The notes below the pieces were generated by a model that made no database searches, had not been told where the DNA came from, and saw only the letters and a program-made list of their open reading frames with translations. From Selaginella moellendorffii (Eukaryota > Streptophyta > Lycopodiopsida > Selaginellales > Selaginellaceae): a stretch of DNA of 64,000 nucleotides. Below are positions 34,501-45,858 of this stretch, in pieces (the stretch's first letter is position 1; every line of letters starts with the position of its first letter). The translations under genes were made by a program, and so were the position numbers. The stretch spans positions 591,262 through 655,261 of the forward strand of contig NW_003314280.1 in the NCBI RefSeq assembly GCF_000143415.4, in the 5' to 3' direction.

Positions 34501-35278
34501 CCACGTGACCAGCTTTGCCGCAGTAGTTACATGGGCCCTTGCGTTTTTTATTGGTTGCAAATCCAGGGCTGGGAGAAGGGCTCTTTTGTCCTCGAACAGG
34601 GCCATCTCGTTTCTTCCCATCCGATTGCTTTCCCATGATCAAGGCCGGCTCCACCCGAGCAGCCTGAGAGGGTGCCTTTTGTCTCCGCTCGTTCTGCTTT
34701 CGTTCTTCCTCGATCAGGTCCGAGTAGAGCGAGTCCAAGTCCTTTCCAGGCACAGCCGAGAGCATCGATGCGAAAGGTTGGAGATCAGGGGAGACAGAGC
34801 TCAGAAGGAATGCCTTAGCTTGATCGATGGTGATTGCCGCTTCCGCGTCCTTCAGCTCGGTGATCATCGCTTTAAACTTTCCAATGTAAGTGGCCATGGT
34901 GTCATCAGGTTGCATTCTCATCGTGAAGAACCTTTGTGTTAGCACCACCTTAGCATTGGCAGCTTTGGCAGCGAAGATTTGTGTAAGGGATGTCCAGTTC
35001 TGGTGGGCTGTTTTGGTAAGATCAAGGAGATGAACGAATTCATCCCCAAGACCTAACCCGATGACAAAGAGCGCTTTTCGATTCTTGGAGTCCCAGTCGA
35101 GCCGTTGGGTTACATCCGCAGCAGCCGGACGTTGAGTCGTTCCATCCACTATAGGCCAGCAGTCCTTGGCCAAACGGATAAGCTGTACTTTTGTTTTCCA
35201 AGTGGAGAAATTCTGTCCCGTGAACTTTTGGAGAAGTTTCTCCCAGCCCCCAGAGTCCCAAGAATTTCCAGAAGACAT
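31568..35278 (-). CDS. copia gag-pol polyprotein (gag, protease, integrase, reverse transcriptase)
   Basis: One open frame of 1236 residues. Gag covers about residues 1-245; a CCHC zinc knuckle ([14 protein letters not shown]) lies at 250-263. The aspartic protease active site (MDSGAS) is at 303-308. The integrase HHCC domain runs about 443-481 ([14 protein letters not shown]), and the DDE core starts with HTDVCH at about 508, then SDGGGEY and [13 protein letters not shown]. The reverse transcriptase begins near WSLVELP and carries YVDDAILV. The frame ends at IMRYGRD, where copia elements usually continue YLAGT into RNase H; a 2-nt loss (or 1-nt gain) near 31575 causes the stop. Everything upstream looks functional. 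Confidence 0.95.
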   Translation of the reverse strand: MSSGNSWDSGGWEKLLQKFTGQNFSTWKTKVQLIRLAKDCWPIVDGTTQRPAAADVTQRLDWDSKNRKALFVIGLGLGDEFVHLLDLTKTAHQNWTSLTQIFAAKAANAKVVLTQRFFTMRMQPDDTMATYIGKFKAMITELKDAEAAITIDQAKAFLLSSVSPDLQPFASMLSAVPGKDLDSLYSDLIEEERKQNERRQKAPSQAARVEPALIMGKQSDGKKRDGPVRGQKSPSPSPGFATNKKRKGPCNYCGKAGHVERECRIKKAAEKARAERSSSSRQPDTMLMMTLAASVSEAELLWMDSGASMHLTPLKRAFHKYQPLEQEKQVFVGDKRPLTVEGQGTVIIKLESGAEKLVNQVYYVPEAGQTVFSVGVAADQGFSTLFNADGCTIFDETGHPVAFGRRAETLYNLNAQLILSTHEQGHLLAIRLSSWAANSLQLWHVWLGHANSHDIQLLVSHKLADDFTFTSAGQLGVCETCQLGKQPRLPFPRRNPEDGASGFLQLVHTDVCHVSEATLSHKRYFVSFIDDYSRYAVAVLMAHKGEVYHHFQVYKSWAENATGCTIQTLRSDGGGEYMSKEFLAFLAQAGIHHEYTAAHTSQQNGVAERLNRTLMDCVRCLLQHAGMPKVFWGEALNTAVYLRNRLPTRSTGQVPFQVWTGKRPKLGHLRVFGCIAYAHIPDVQRRKLDPKSEKCIFMGYHTQVKAYRLYNCQRRKLVVSRDVVFDEAHLYRDTLRLPPVSPPSLVDLSEILDDVPHLHPAPDNPAAAEPGGVAEGAPEGGDLAGGADHGTSLPSTPPLMTPQATAAASSSTNEQPDLSTLVADLFVGDELYQDATTPPSTPKLPPPPAGTAVVTRSGRVVKPSLKAKEAMPIGKRAYFWALSAPPASLGPQAALHGPEAEHWQAAMQEEYDSLQKNNTWSLVELPARRKLVSSKWLFKKKYNADGSIERYKARFVARGFSQVHGLDYSETYSPVVKLTTIRMLLILAAELDLELHQLDVCTAFLNGDIDEEVYVAQPPGMPGEEHLVCKLHKALYGLKQSPRQWYTKIDSFLISLGFVRSAADCNLYIYFDAEGYLFLALYVDDAILVANQLRLIHKFKTYLGAKFAMKDLGELHFCLGIQVTRNRERGTLELSQAKYVSDVLQRYGLAHVNPVATPMETGTKLSAESGEYLDQSPEEGKASRAVYRSMVGSLIYLVISTRPDLAYAVGTVAKYLDRPSTAHWQALKRIMRYGRD

Positions 35279-35527
35279 TCTATCTATTAATCTAAGAATA
35301 GATTAAACAGAGAATTTAGAAAGGACGGCGTGGAGAAGAATCGTGAAAAACTCGGCCGCAACAAGGGCACACCTTCCGGCAGGCTGGGCAAAGAGCTTGT
35401 TGGCGCTTTCGCTCCTGGATCTTCCGCTCCACCCACGCCAGCACTGCCAAAGCGCTCCTGAGCCAAGGGTTCCTGGCCCCTTTGATTCTTCATCTGCCAC
35501 TGTCCTCTTGCCATTAGATCGTTCGCT

Positions 35528-35539
35528 GCTCCGATACCA
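35528..35539 (-). other. primer-binding site (initiator tRNA-Met)
   Basis: Directly inside the 5' LTR the minus strand reads TGGTATCGGAGC. The usual plant copia site is TGGTATCAGAGC, so one base differs. Confidence 0.85.
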
Positions 35540-35679
35540 TGTGGTATTATGAAACGGTGTTGTGTTATTATTATGACGGTTGATACATGGTTAAATGTAT
35601 GGGTTTATCGTGACGATCCGTGGCGGCGTCTGGATCGCTCACGTGGCTGTGTGCTGACGTGGTCTTGTTCACTCCCACA
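35540..35679 (-). repeat. 5' LTR of copia element (140 bp)
   Basis: Direct repeat of 30905-31044, one visible difference. It is followed on the plus strand by the target duplication CAGAC. Confidence 0.95.
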
Positions 35680-35727
35680 CAGACTCGGCTGCGTACGTTC
35701 TGATGGCAATCGCTCGATGGTGATGGA

Positions 35728-37830
35728 TTACGCGAGGAAGGACTGCAGCGGCATGGATGAGCGGTATAAAGTAAAGAAGAAGGTCCATAAGAAAGCACAG
35801 AGAAAGGCTGCCATGAAGATGGCGACGCTGACAAGTGTTGTCACGTCTCTTTGGTCATGTTCGCTACCACCTTGTCCGTCTCTTCTAGGCCTATGCGGCA
35901 GCGTAGCAGTGCTCGAACAGGTGTTGGTCAGTGGCAAGCCAGAGAGCTGGTTCCCAGCGAAGAGAGCCGCGTCCATGGACGAGAGTTGCGGGCTGTCAGG
36001 TATCCGTCCCACTAGGCTGTTGTTGGAGACGTCGAAGGTTGTGAGAAACGAGAGGTCCGCCACGGACGATGGTATGGAGCCATTGAGACGATTGCCCGCG
36101 AGCCACACCTTGGAGAGATTCCTTGCCTTCCCCAGGGACTCGGGAATGGGACCTGTTAGCTGGTTGTGGCTCAGGTCCAGCAGTTGAAGATTGTAGAGGT
36201 CGCCAATGGCCGTCGGAATGCTTCCAGTCAGCTGGTTAGAGGAGAAGTTTATGGATGTCGGGCAGGCAAAGCTGCTGTAGACGAGTCCTAGCATTTTAAT
36301 GTCCAGCAGAAGCAGTTTGCTCTTGTGGTAAAGCTGGACGTTGGCAAACAGTCGGCCAATGCTTGCCGGCATCTCTCCCGAGAGCCTGTTATACGAGAAA
36401 TCCATCTCTCGTAAGTTCGTGAGCCGGGGAAGCCAGTCCGGGACGGAGCCACTGAAGCCGCTGTTCGAGAGGAAGAGGAACTGCAAAGTCGAGACGTTTT
36501 GCAGCATCGCGGGGACTTCTCCAGAGAGGTTGTTCGAGCTAACGCTGAGGTAGATCAGCGAGCTCATCTTGCCGTAGGAGGCCGGGATGGAACCGACGAG
36601 ATCATTGCTGTAAAGCGACAGATAGCGCAGGCGGCTCAAATTTCCAAAGCTGTCAGGGATATTTCCAGAGAACTTGTTCCGCTTCAGTGAGAGATGGACG
36701 AGCTCCGTGCAGTTGGAGAGTCCGGAAGGGAGCTCCCCACCGATGTCGTTGTAGTTGAGAACTAGCTGCTGGAGATGCGAGAGCTTCGAGAGCTCGCCTG
36801 GGATGGTTCCAGTCAAGTCATTGCTGTCGAGCAAGATCTGTCTGATGTTCGAGCAGTTCCCAAACTCCGGAGGTATGGCGCCACTGAAACGATTCCCCGT
36901 GAGAACCAGCAGCCTCAAGTTCCTCAAGCTTCCCACCTTCACTGGAATCGTCCCGTTAAACAAGTTTTGCCAGAGGTGCAAAGTCTCGATGCTCGCAAAG
37001 TCGCCATCTTCCAGCTCCAGCGGCCCGGAGAGAGAGTTGTATCCAGCGCTTAAATCCGCGAGCTTGCGTAGCCTTCGCAAGCTCGGTGGCAAACCACCCT
37101 GGAGCGAATTGTTGGAAATATCCAAGTACCTGAGCTCCAAGTTCTTGCTCCAGATATCGGGTAGATCTCCACTAAACCTGTTATACGATATGTCCAGGCG
37201 CGTCAAATTCGTCATCTCCCCGAAAGTCTCTGGAATGGAGCCGCTGAGTCCGTTGTGCGATAGGTCCAGTACCTCCAGTCCCAGGTTACCACCGATGGAA
37301 ACGCTCGCAGTCAAGTTGTTGATGGACAGGTTGAGCGATCGCAGCGTCGAGCTAAACTTTGGAACTCCGGCCATTGATAAGAAGTTCGCACTGAGGTCCA
37401 GGCTTTCCAAACTCTGGAGGCTGGAGATATTACCCGGGAACTCTCGCAGAGAATTGGAGCTCAAGTTGAGGAGGTTGAGCTGCGTGTTCTTGCAACCAGT
37501 GACTTCTAGCGAGGAGATGCCGTTTTGCGAGAGGTCCAGGCGAGCCAGCGATGGAAGCTCGTCCCAGATGGCAGGAAGAACTCCCGAGAGATTAAACCTA
37601 GCCAGAGCGAGGCCCTCCACTCGGTTGTCCGAGCTCCACTCCACACCCCGCCATGCTCTTGGATTGGCGGTCTCGTTCCACACTTTGATGCCAAGCCTGT
37701 CACGGAGAGAGAAAAGAACCTGTGTGTCGTTCACGATTGGGGATGGATTCGTGGGGCACTGTGACCGGGACCTTGTGGGAAAGACGAGTAGGAACAAAGG
37801 CAGCAGCAAATCCGTGACAGACATAGCCAA
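35728..37830 (-). CDS. LRR receptor-like protein (no kinase domain)
   Basis: Single exon, 700 residues. A signal peptide (residues 1-23) is followed by an N-terminal cap and about 20 plant-type leucine-rich repeats (LxxLxLxxNxLxGxIP) from residue 75 to about 610. A short acidic/basic juxtamembrane region and one membrane helix near residues 665-688 (TLVSVAIFMAAFLCAFLWTFFF) follow, with a short cytosolic tail. It lacks a kinase, so it would act with a partner receptor at the plasma membrane (family knowledge). The cap lacks the paired Cys usually seen around WxGVxC: here it reads AWRGVEW. Its stop lies 44 bp from the copia target site, over the antisense tail of the PPR pseudogene. Confidence 0.85.
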   Translation of the reverse strand: MAMSVTDLLLPLFLLVFPTRSRSQCPTNPSPIVNDTQVLFSLRDRLGIKVWNETANPRAWRGVEWSSDNRVEGLALARFNLSGVLPAIWDELPSLARLDLSQNGISSLEVTGCKNTQLNLLNLSSNSLREFPGNISSLQSLESLDLSANFLSMAGVPKFSSTLRSLNLSINNLTASVSIGGNLGLEVLDLSHNGLSGSIPETFGEMTNLTRLDISYNRFSGDLPDIWSKNLELRYLDISNNSLQGGLPPSLRRLRKLADLSAGYNSLSGPLELEDGDFASIETLHLWQNLFNGTIPVKVGSLRNLRLLVLTGNRFSGAIPPEFGNCSNIRQILLDSNDLTGTIPGELSKLSHLQQLVLNYNDIGGELPSGLSNCTELVHLSLKRNKFSGNIPDSFGNLSRLRYLSLYSNDLVGSIPASYGKMSSLIYLSVSSNNLSGEVPAMLQNVSTLQFLFLSNSGFSGSVPDWLPRLTNLREMDFSYNRLSGEMPASIGRLFANVQLYHKSKLLLLDIKMLGLVYSSFACPTSINFSSNQLTGSIPTAIGDLYNLQLLDLSHNQLTGPIPESLGKARNLSKVWLAGNRLNGSIPSSVADLSFLTTFDVSNNSLVGRIPDSPQLSSMDAALFAGNQLSGLPLTNTCSSTATLPHRPRRDGQGGSEHDQRDVTTLVSVAIFMAAFLCAFLWTFFFTLYRSSMPLQSFLA

Positions 37831-38896
37831 TACTCCTTAATCAAACCGATGGATCAGAACATCAAAGAGTGGAAAGATGGGATGGTTCGTTAAGCGCGAA
37901 CGGGGGCAAGGGTTTTTGTGCTCGGGAGAGGGGGCGCGCGGCAAAGCGGAGCGCGGACAAGAGGAGCTATCGCCGTGGCTGCTCGAACCATGTAAGTTCC
38001 TCGATCGTTTGAGATTTTCTTTTCGCCACAGTTCGACTAGTTGGACTGATCTTCGAAAAAACAATCCGAATCCTGGACGTGTTGAAACATCAAAGGAAGA
38101 CAAGTCTAAGGCCATGCTTCGGTATCAATCTTCCATTCGCAGTCTACTTCCGGGCGTCAAGAGCATGCTTTTGGTATGTTCTTCGACGCCAGACTTTTGC
38201 AGTGCAGAGCTATATATGGATATATGTTATATACATATGACATATATTAACAATTGCCTAGGGTGGTTGGCAAATTTGGCCATTTCAAAAGGTTTGCTGA
38301 GCTTAGTTATGTTTGTTGTTTGATCAACTCCACAATTGAAAGACATTTTCTTGACTATTTGTAATCACAAAATTGTAATGCATTTACCATACTTGATTGT
38401 TGTTTAAACTCCTCAAATTCAGATTTCCTATGCTGGAATTTACGAACTCTACCCATGAGCATTACATAAGCTAGATTAGATCACTATTGAGTTGCATTCT
38501 TCCATTTTGAACACAAAGAGCCTAAAAAATACTTTCAAGCCCATCTTTGGTGTAGGTGTTGCTATTTGCTCCACAACCTATTAAATAGGTTCCTGGGATG
38601 AGCCAAAAACCATTATACTACAATAAGAGTTGCACTTAGGAAGCAATAAGATGAAAACTATATCTTTGCCATTAACAGCTTAATAGCACGTTGCCATAAC
38701 CAAAATGGCACACCACCCAAAGCACACCAGTCAATGCTAACTTTGTTGTGGTGTGCACTTGAAACTCACAATTGAAAGCCTTGTATTTGTCAGTCTACTT
38801 AAGAATTTCAGCATAAACTATATTCACAATGATTATGTGGTATAATTTGTGGAGATATGTTCTTAAGAAAAATCAAAATTATATTTTGTTTTAGAA
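37831..38896. other. intergenic region passing into AT-rich DNA
   Basis: The first 350 bp are GC-rich and may hold the receptor-like gene promoter. A plus-strand ORF at 37877-38323 is not recognisable. From about 38200 the sequence becomes AT-rich, with TATATA runs, as part of the Helitron island. A truncated gene start at about 38114 (ATG, with a possible donor at 38175) cannot be confirmed. Confidence 0.35.
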
Positions 38897-41800
38897 TTAA
38901 TTTGTGTGGTGGTAGTATGATGGGGTGATTGAATTTAAGAATTCAATTGGGAACTCTTCAGGGTGATCTGAGTTAACTGTGTCAATGCTTAAGTAAACAT
39001 ATGGATCACCTGGTAATCTTCTAACAATATCATTATTTATTTTGAATATGTCGTCATTGAGTGGGGTGAGAATAACCTTTGATACAGCTATGTAAGTTTT
39101 TATAATGTCATTAATATTTAGGAAAATAAAGTTTACAATAAGTGTAGAGATAGATAGTGCATGTGGTATTTGGATAATATTTGGTGGGAGACATGGCAAC
39201 TTCAAACTACTATCACCATTGCCAAGTTTGAGAAGCTATTCAGAAAAACAAAGATTGCTTAAACACATGCTTTTTTATTAGTGTTAGTGTTGTAAAGAAT
39301 GACTATAGTCTATTCATTTTAACTAAGCTTGAAATAATAGAAGTTCTATAGCCATGGGGAAGAATAGGAAGGGTTTAACGAAAGTCACCATTTGTAATCA
39401 CTATAACACTTTCAAATGGTTTAAAATTACATTTGAAATACTTAAAATATTTATCAACTGCAAGAAAGCACCATATTAATTTCATCCCATATGAAAACAT
39501 TTGTTTGTTTAATGGTTTTTCTAGCAACACTATTAATTGTTAAAACAGAAATAGAAGTTTTATTTAAAGGAATAAGAAGTTTAAAAATTGTATGTGCCGT
39601 TTGACTATATTTTAGCAAAATACTTGCAATCCCAGTCCATGCCATATTGATTACTTTTATTTTTTTTAATTGTAATGCTGTAATTGATAGTATTAAGTAG
39701 AAAAGTTTTCCTAGTACCACCAGGTCCATCAATAAAAAAACATTGATGCTGATTTGTATCAATGGCATTCATAATGAGGTAAAAAATATAACATTGTTCA
39801 TAACTAAATTGATTTTGTTTGTATTGATTTGGTTTTATAATGGATCAAGGATTTGTGTATTAAGTATGTGTTTGATAATAGGAGTAATAGCTGGGAGTGG
39901 TAAACCAAAATCTTAATTAGATTTATTGTGTAGTTGGAATTTTGAATTAATATTGAGTAAAGCAATATCAAAATAGTTTATATCATTTGTAACATAATCC
40001 TCAAAAATATCAATTTTGAATTGATCCCATAATAAATTTGGATCTCTTTGTGAATAATACAAACAAACAAAAATAAATAACTATTTTAATTGGGATGGCA
40101 TTTTAAAAGTAGGAACTTCTTGTATGCAATGTTGTCATTCTGAATCATTTACCAAAAATCCCATTGCCATAACTGCTTGTTTAAAAAAGGAGAAAATAAC
40201 ACATTTGATAATATACATATCTTCAAATGATATAGCACCTTTTTTATAGAGCAATATAAGCTACAAATGGTACAACTCACTATTAAAAAGAGATATGGAA
40301 TACATTCTTGGTATGAGTTTAACTTTTCATTAGCGTAATTGCCATTTATGAGAGGATTTATTATATGTGTAGTACAATAGAATTTGAGTATATGTATATT
40401 GCTTTGCATTATTATCTTGCATGTTTAAATTGAACCATTGTGCAAGCATTGTTTCATTTTAAGTGGCTTTTTCTAGTGCTCTTTGTTCATGACTTAATAT
40501 GAAATAAACATTTTAAAAATTAGGTAAATGAACTAGAAGGTATATAATAGTTAATGATTTATCATGCATACAAAACTTAAATATATGCTATATGGCTTTG
40601 AAAGCAAAAATATATTGAGCATCAATAAAATTTGAGATTTTGTCCCAATTTAAAGTCCCTCATTTTTCAGATGCAATTAAGAATTCTAATGTTGCACAAT
40701 TATAACCTTTGTGTACATATTGAAATAAATATTTAATACTTTTAATAAAAGCACAGATTTTTACATTGATATGTGATTTATATTTCTTACAAATGTATTT
40801 ATTATAAAGAATAATCCATCTATTCTCAATAGTACAACCATTTTTTATAAAAGTGATTCCATTATCAGGTTAGTAGTAATCAGGATAACCATCAACACAA
40901 TAAATGGTTTCAACATTAAATTCTTTTGGATAATTCTTAGAGCATTTGTTATTTTTTATGCAAGGGCTTCTAGGATTTAAATAACCACATGGACCATGTA
41001 TCATATGATTTATAATTATGTTATGCAATTTTAGTTTTAGTAGTGGATGTGGCAGCTGTGCAATCTCAAATTCATCAACTGAGTTATGGTTTCTTATCTT
41101 GTCTTCACTTGATAACATTACTAATAAATGACAATGAAACAAACCTCTTTTCTAGAATTCAATAACATAAACATATATAATGCACTTCCCAAAAATTCCT
41201 TTAATACTTATATCATGTAGGAATTCTTTAAGTTTCAAGTTGAAAACTCTTGAAATAAGATCAAGTTGATCTTGAAGTGATTTATTTGGTTATAAGTTTT
41301 GCACAATTTCAGGCCACTTTAGGTTGTATGTAAATGTAATAAATAAGTCAAGTTTTCCAAAATATGTGACAATAACAATAGCATCTTGACAATATTGTTG
41401 CATTACTCGTGGGCTACTAAGAAATGTAGAAGGCAAAATTATAGCTCTTTTAGTTTCAGTGTTATTAGTAGCGGCTCTGTTACTAACATAATCCATAAAA
41501 CCTGTGTAATAATCCACTTTTAAGTGTTTTTGATGAGTGCAAAAAAAATTAAAGTTGTTAGATTCAACCTTTACATAAGCATTAATCATAAATTGTTAAA
41601 TGAGCTTCCCAACATATAGCAATTGATCATAAAGGAAAGAGTTGCCAATGCTATCTCGTTGAGATAATTTATATGCATAGTATTGGAGTAGCATTACATG
41701 CAACTCATTGTGGTAAATTTTTTCATACCAACCTTTATCACCAAATAGTAAAAGTAAAGGATAAATTATAAGATCACAATTTTCATTAAGAATAAAAAGT

Positions 41801-42452
41801 TGTTTTATGGATGTATGCATATTTCTCTATTAAGAGATGGCTCACCTTCATCAATAGCAAAAACAACAATAACATCATTAATCTATGGCAAGTTATAACA
41901 ATGTAAATTAGTACCTTCACTTCTAACAATCATGTAAATACCATGCTTCAGAGTTCTATTACAAATTAAGTGATGTTGTTCTTGTAGTTCAAGATTATAC
42001 ATCATTTGAAAAGCTTGTGCATATGGGTTTATTATTCTTAACAAATGATCTAACTATAATAACAAATTAGGATCACAATTTATGTTGAATGGGTTTTGCT
42101 TTCTAATATTTATAGCCTCAGATGCGTCAAGTATGTAAAGTTGTCCATATGATGGTGGCATCTTAGTAGCAGGATATGCTAAAGTAATATTGTGATAAAT
42201 TTGACCATGTATTCTAAAACAATATAAGCCTTTACCACTTAAATTATCAATATTAACACCCATTGATGCAAAAGCACTATTGAAATTTCTTATGTTAATT
42301 TTAAAGTTGGAGGTTTTATTTTCATTAGGTAAAGATGAAAGTTGAGGAAGGGAAATTTTTCCATTCTGGCAACACATTGATCTTGACTCGTTTTCAAAAT
42401 GTAATGCACCACAAAAGACACATATGGATGACATATTTCCAATATTAAACAT
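38897..42452 (-). mobile_element. decayed Helitron: Rep/helicase pseudogene
   Basis: Minus-strand fragments line up in the order of a Helitron Rep-helicase. 42452..42054: N-terminal zinc-finger-like part (CVFCGALHF, then GKGLYCFRIHGQIYH). 41820..41596: LLLLFGDKGWYEKIYH and LQYYAYKLSQRDS. 41589..41290: RAIILPSTFLSSPRVMQQYCQDAI and DLFITFTYNLKWPEI. About 41160..40870: the HUH motif GLFHCHLLV, preceded by a stop at 41154..41152, then MIHGPCGYLNP and CSKNYPKEF. 39768..39454: PIF1-type helicase with VINMAWTGIASILL and FIWDEINMV. 39205..38897: LNDDIFKINNDIVRRLPGD. The helicase phosphate loop reads GPGGTRKT, with Arg for Gly. Stops and frameshifts are many. Terminal TC and CTRR ends were not located. 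Confidence 0.88.
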
Positions 42453-43775
42453 ATGTGTTGTATGGTCATTATAATTCTTTGATGTACTAATTTATAGACA
42501 GTATAACTATGATGATTGCATGCATTTGTATTAGTTTCATTAGCATTTTCAATGTCTATATTTGTATGACCTTCATCAGCATGTGCTATATTTGTATTAG
42601 TATCGTAAAGATTTTAAGTAATTTTTGCATTAGCATGTTCAAAGTCTAAATTAGTTTCTTCATTAGCATATGCAAAGTTGTTGTGAATATGAACATATGT
42701 GTTAGTATCAATAGTTAGAGGCAACTGGTGATGTATGCCTTTTAATACTTCATGAAGCCAAGGCATATTTGCTAGGGAGGAATTTTTGTTTGATAAATGA
42801 AATGAAATAACCTATCTAGTGCAAATTTAAACATAAGGCAAAAAGTAGATGCGAGTGATGCATCAATTTAAAGGAAAATCAAAGAACTTATCTTAAAATT
42901 TTCAGAGGTTTTAAGTAAAAGCCAAAACTCATGTTCTTACACCCGAAAAAAAAATTTAAAAAAAATAATCGAAGACTATATAGTGAGAGCACAATCTATA
43001 CATGCCTTAAGCTGTAAAAAAAAGAGACTAATCTAACAACCAACAAAACCTAGACACAGGACTAGCACACATTTTCTAGGGTGTGGTGAGCGCCCAAAAA
43101 GCCTCCCATGCTTTTAAGAATACAATGACACTTGATCCATGAGAGGTGGGTGGGGTCGAGAACTCACCTTGGGCTTATTCTCTCTTGTAGAAGGACAGGG
43201 ATTGCAAACTCTTTGATGGTTATGGCTGTGAAGGCTGGCTCTGGCGCTAAATGGCATCCACAAACCCAAATGAAGACGTCTCAACACACAAAAATCCAGA
43301 TTGTTGGGGTTGGGGGCCAAATTAGCAGCTGCCAGCCTGATGCTGAACATGAATCTCTGCAGGAAGGAGTGCAATTGCTGCGATTGCCACTGATCTGGCA
43401 AGCAAGCGTTAGCTCAATTACGGCAGGGCATCTACGGTGAGTTAAAAAGAACGGGCATGGAGGCAAGACATCAATAGTGACACATGTTAGATGCCTGTTT
43501 TGCCTCACTTGGAGCCAATGAGCACTGGAGCTGTGGTGGTCTCCCACTAGCCAGTGCAAACATCAGAAAAATTTCTCATGCAACCATGGCTACCAACCCT
43601 GGCCCAGGCCTGGGATCCAATGGCCGGCAGCGCTATCACTTTATAAATATAAATATAAATAAATAAATATATTTATATTCATCACTTTAATATTCCTTTT
43701 TGCTCAAACATTATAATAGTTTAAACACTCAGAAGGCTTTAAAGTCTCATTTTGATCTTCATCCATCATAAACAC

Positions 43776-44325
43776 TTAATGCTCCCTCTCAAGGTGATCT
43801 ACCTCATACTAAACCTTGGATTATTTTGCTGTATGTCTAGTCCCAAAATCTAACTTCCTCTTCTACCTCTGAAACTGTCCCTCCAATCTCTCCAAGAATT
43901 TTTATATCCCTTTCAAGATATCTATAATTATGCTTTACCTCTCTAGAACTATCATGGCTTGTTGCCTCTTAATCTATCCTATACTTTACCTCTTTAGAAC
44001 TATCACGGCTTGTTGCCTCTTGATCGATCCTATAGATGCCTCTCTCTCAATAACACTTCCCAAAGAATCTTCTCACTGTTCTCCTTTAACCCAATCCAGA
44101 GCCATAATAGCTCTCTAAACCAGCCACCTGATGCTAACGCCTCTAGCTAGTGCCTCGCCTCTGAGCTGTGAATAACCAATCCATACCTCTGGACCACACT
44201 CACACCTGCCTATGCCTCTGCTCCACAACAAGATCATAAACATTTCCTTTTTTGGAAGTCTCATCCTCTAATTGTTACATTGCTCCCTCTCAAGGTGCTC
44301 TACCTCAAACTGAGGCCTTGGATAA
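43776..44325. repeat. two diverged copies of a CTCCCTCTCAAGG segment
   Basis: The 45-bp stretches at about 43778-43821 and 44280-44322 share CTCCCTCTCAAGGTG, TCTACCTCA, AACT or ACTAAA and CCTTGGATWAT. On the minus strand both read CCTTGAGAGGGAG, like a copia purine tract with codons upstream, so they may mark ends of two decayed LTR elements. Confidence 0.4.
43931..44033. repeat. 52-bp tandem duplication
   Basis: Two adjacent copies share CTTTACCTC, TAGAACTATCA, GGCTTGTTGCCTCTT and ATCCTAT, with a few substitutions. Confidence 0.8.
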
Positions 44326-45858
44326 TCTAAACCACTTGAAGCAAGAGCAAGGATCTCTGGAAGGTAATGCTCTTGTGTGGAGTTATAAGCCACTCTCTAA
44401 ACTAGCCGTCCACAGGTTCTCTCTTCTAGCCAGCACCTTTAGACCCTACCTAAGAATCACAATGCCTCTAGCTAGTGCTTATCATCACCTTAATCCAGCA
44501 CACCTAGAGCTAGTGCCCTCTAGGTGCCTCTCCTAGCACTCAGCACCTCCACCCAACACCCAGCTTTGGTGCCATGCTGCCTCATCTCGCCCTGAGCAAC
44601 TCACCAGCCGCACTCCAATAGTGTCTAGTGCTCGGCCTGGCTTGTTGCATTGATTGATGGATCAATCACGATGCATAGAGGGAGAATGGAAAGATGGGGC
44701 CCCAGGCTCTGAGTAGCCAACCCGAAATTCCAATGCAAGAGGAGCGATTAGAAAATCGCAGGGCTACAACGCCCATGCATCGCCTCAGCTTGCCAACAGC
44801 GTCTACAGCCTCTAGTGCCTTTGCCAGTGTCTAGTGCTCTACCTAGTGCCTCAGGACACTGTCTAGCACCTCTACTAACACAAGCCTCTACCCTTGAGCT
44901 CCACACCACACATAGCACATAACACCACCTATCTCAACATTTACCACCTTTGCCCTGACCTGGGCCTTAATGTAGCCATAGCCAAGAACTTCCTTTGCAG
45001 CCACAATTCTGTGACTCGCTCTCTTTGCCAACTTCCTTGCTAATCCACCTTTGACTAGCCACTTTGCTAGTGAGAGCCATCATCCCAGGATCTAAAGTCT
45101 GAATAGTGACAATAGATGAGCAAAGGATATTTCTCTGATATATCAAACAACAAAAAAAACAAGAAGAATAGTTGAGCTCCAACTCTTCCTGGGCAGCAGG
45201 TTGCAAACGGCCAGCTCCCTCCTCAGGATAAGCCCTAAACCCTAGCCCTAGAACGTAAAGATTTTCTTGACTGTGATGTACTGTGATGAAACACAGCCTT
45301 TTGGGATCACATAGCCTGGAAGAGAGAGAACACCATGATGTAATCTCAAAAAGTAGGAAGATTACATTCTACGTCCTTGAGTGCCTTTGGCATCACTCCT
45401 TGAGCCAAGCCGGACGAAAACCTGCGGTCAAACAATGCGTAGAAACAAAGTTTATCTGTCTAAAGTCTTGGCATACACTGCCGGAGAAGGACTGTGTAAG
45501 CTCTCCTTCCTAGCTGGAGTATATAGCGTGAATGGATAGATACCATCTGTGTGGTTGGCCACAACGCAGCTGCCGCAGATGAGCTCAACATGCGAAACTT
45601 TCTTGTGGAAACCGATCTCAGAAGTGTAATGCTTGTTTTCTCCCTTCATTTTTGAAACGAACAGGGAGCGAGTGGAACAGGGAGGATGTCGGGACGTGAT
45701 CCTCCTAGCCAGCCTAAATCCCTAGGCCATGAAAGGGAATATTTCTGTTTTTTGCTACACAGGCCGAAATTACCAAGGCTGATCAAGGTTGGCATGCGGG
45801 AAGCTCCAGACTAGGGAAGTTAACGTATGGAAAGGTTTGCTTTTATGACTGCCGAAGC

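Larger units (their letters stand above)
30905..35679 (-). mobile_element. Ty1/copia LTR retrotransposon, nearly intact
   Basis: A 4775-bp element on the minus strand. Two 140-bp LTRs (30905-31044 and 35540-35679) begin TGTGG and end CCCACA. By eye they differ at one base (CTCATGTG against CTCACGTG). The 5-bp target duplication CAGAC lies at 30900-30904 and 35680-35684. A primer-binding site matches initiator tRNA-Met, and a purine tract abuts the 3' LTR. The coding order gag, protease, integrase, RT, RNase H is that of copia. It sits inside a PPR pseudogene. One frameshift separates the RT end from RNase H. Near-identical LTRs imply recent insertion. Confidence 0.96.
42453..45858. other. degenerate repeat-rich region
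   Basis: 42453-43100 is AT-rich and probably still Helitron or flank. 43110-43600 is GC-moderate with no recognisable protein. 43640-43675 is an (AAATAT)-like run. 43776-44320 contains two diverged copies of a segment with CTCCCTCTCAAGGTG. 44400-44900 has repeated CTAGCTAGTGCC-like words. A CCCTAAACCCTAGCCCTAG telomere-like motif is at about 45230. None of the ORFs here can be supported as a gene. Confidence 0.4.

Noticed and set aside
36755-37840. Long plus-strand ORF of 361 codons opposite the LRR receptor-like gene
   Set aside because: It is the antisense shadow of the leucine-rich repeats; composition mirrors the repeat and no domain is present.
37877-38323. Plus-strand ORF upstream of the receptor-like gene
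   Set aside because: No recognisable domain, runs from a GC-rich promoter into AT-rich element DNA.
45220-45250. Interstitial telomere array
   Set aside because: Only about two to three CCCTAAA-like units, too few for an array; more like a promoter telo-box.
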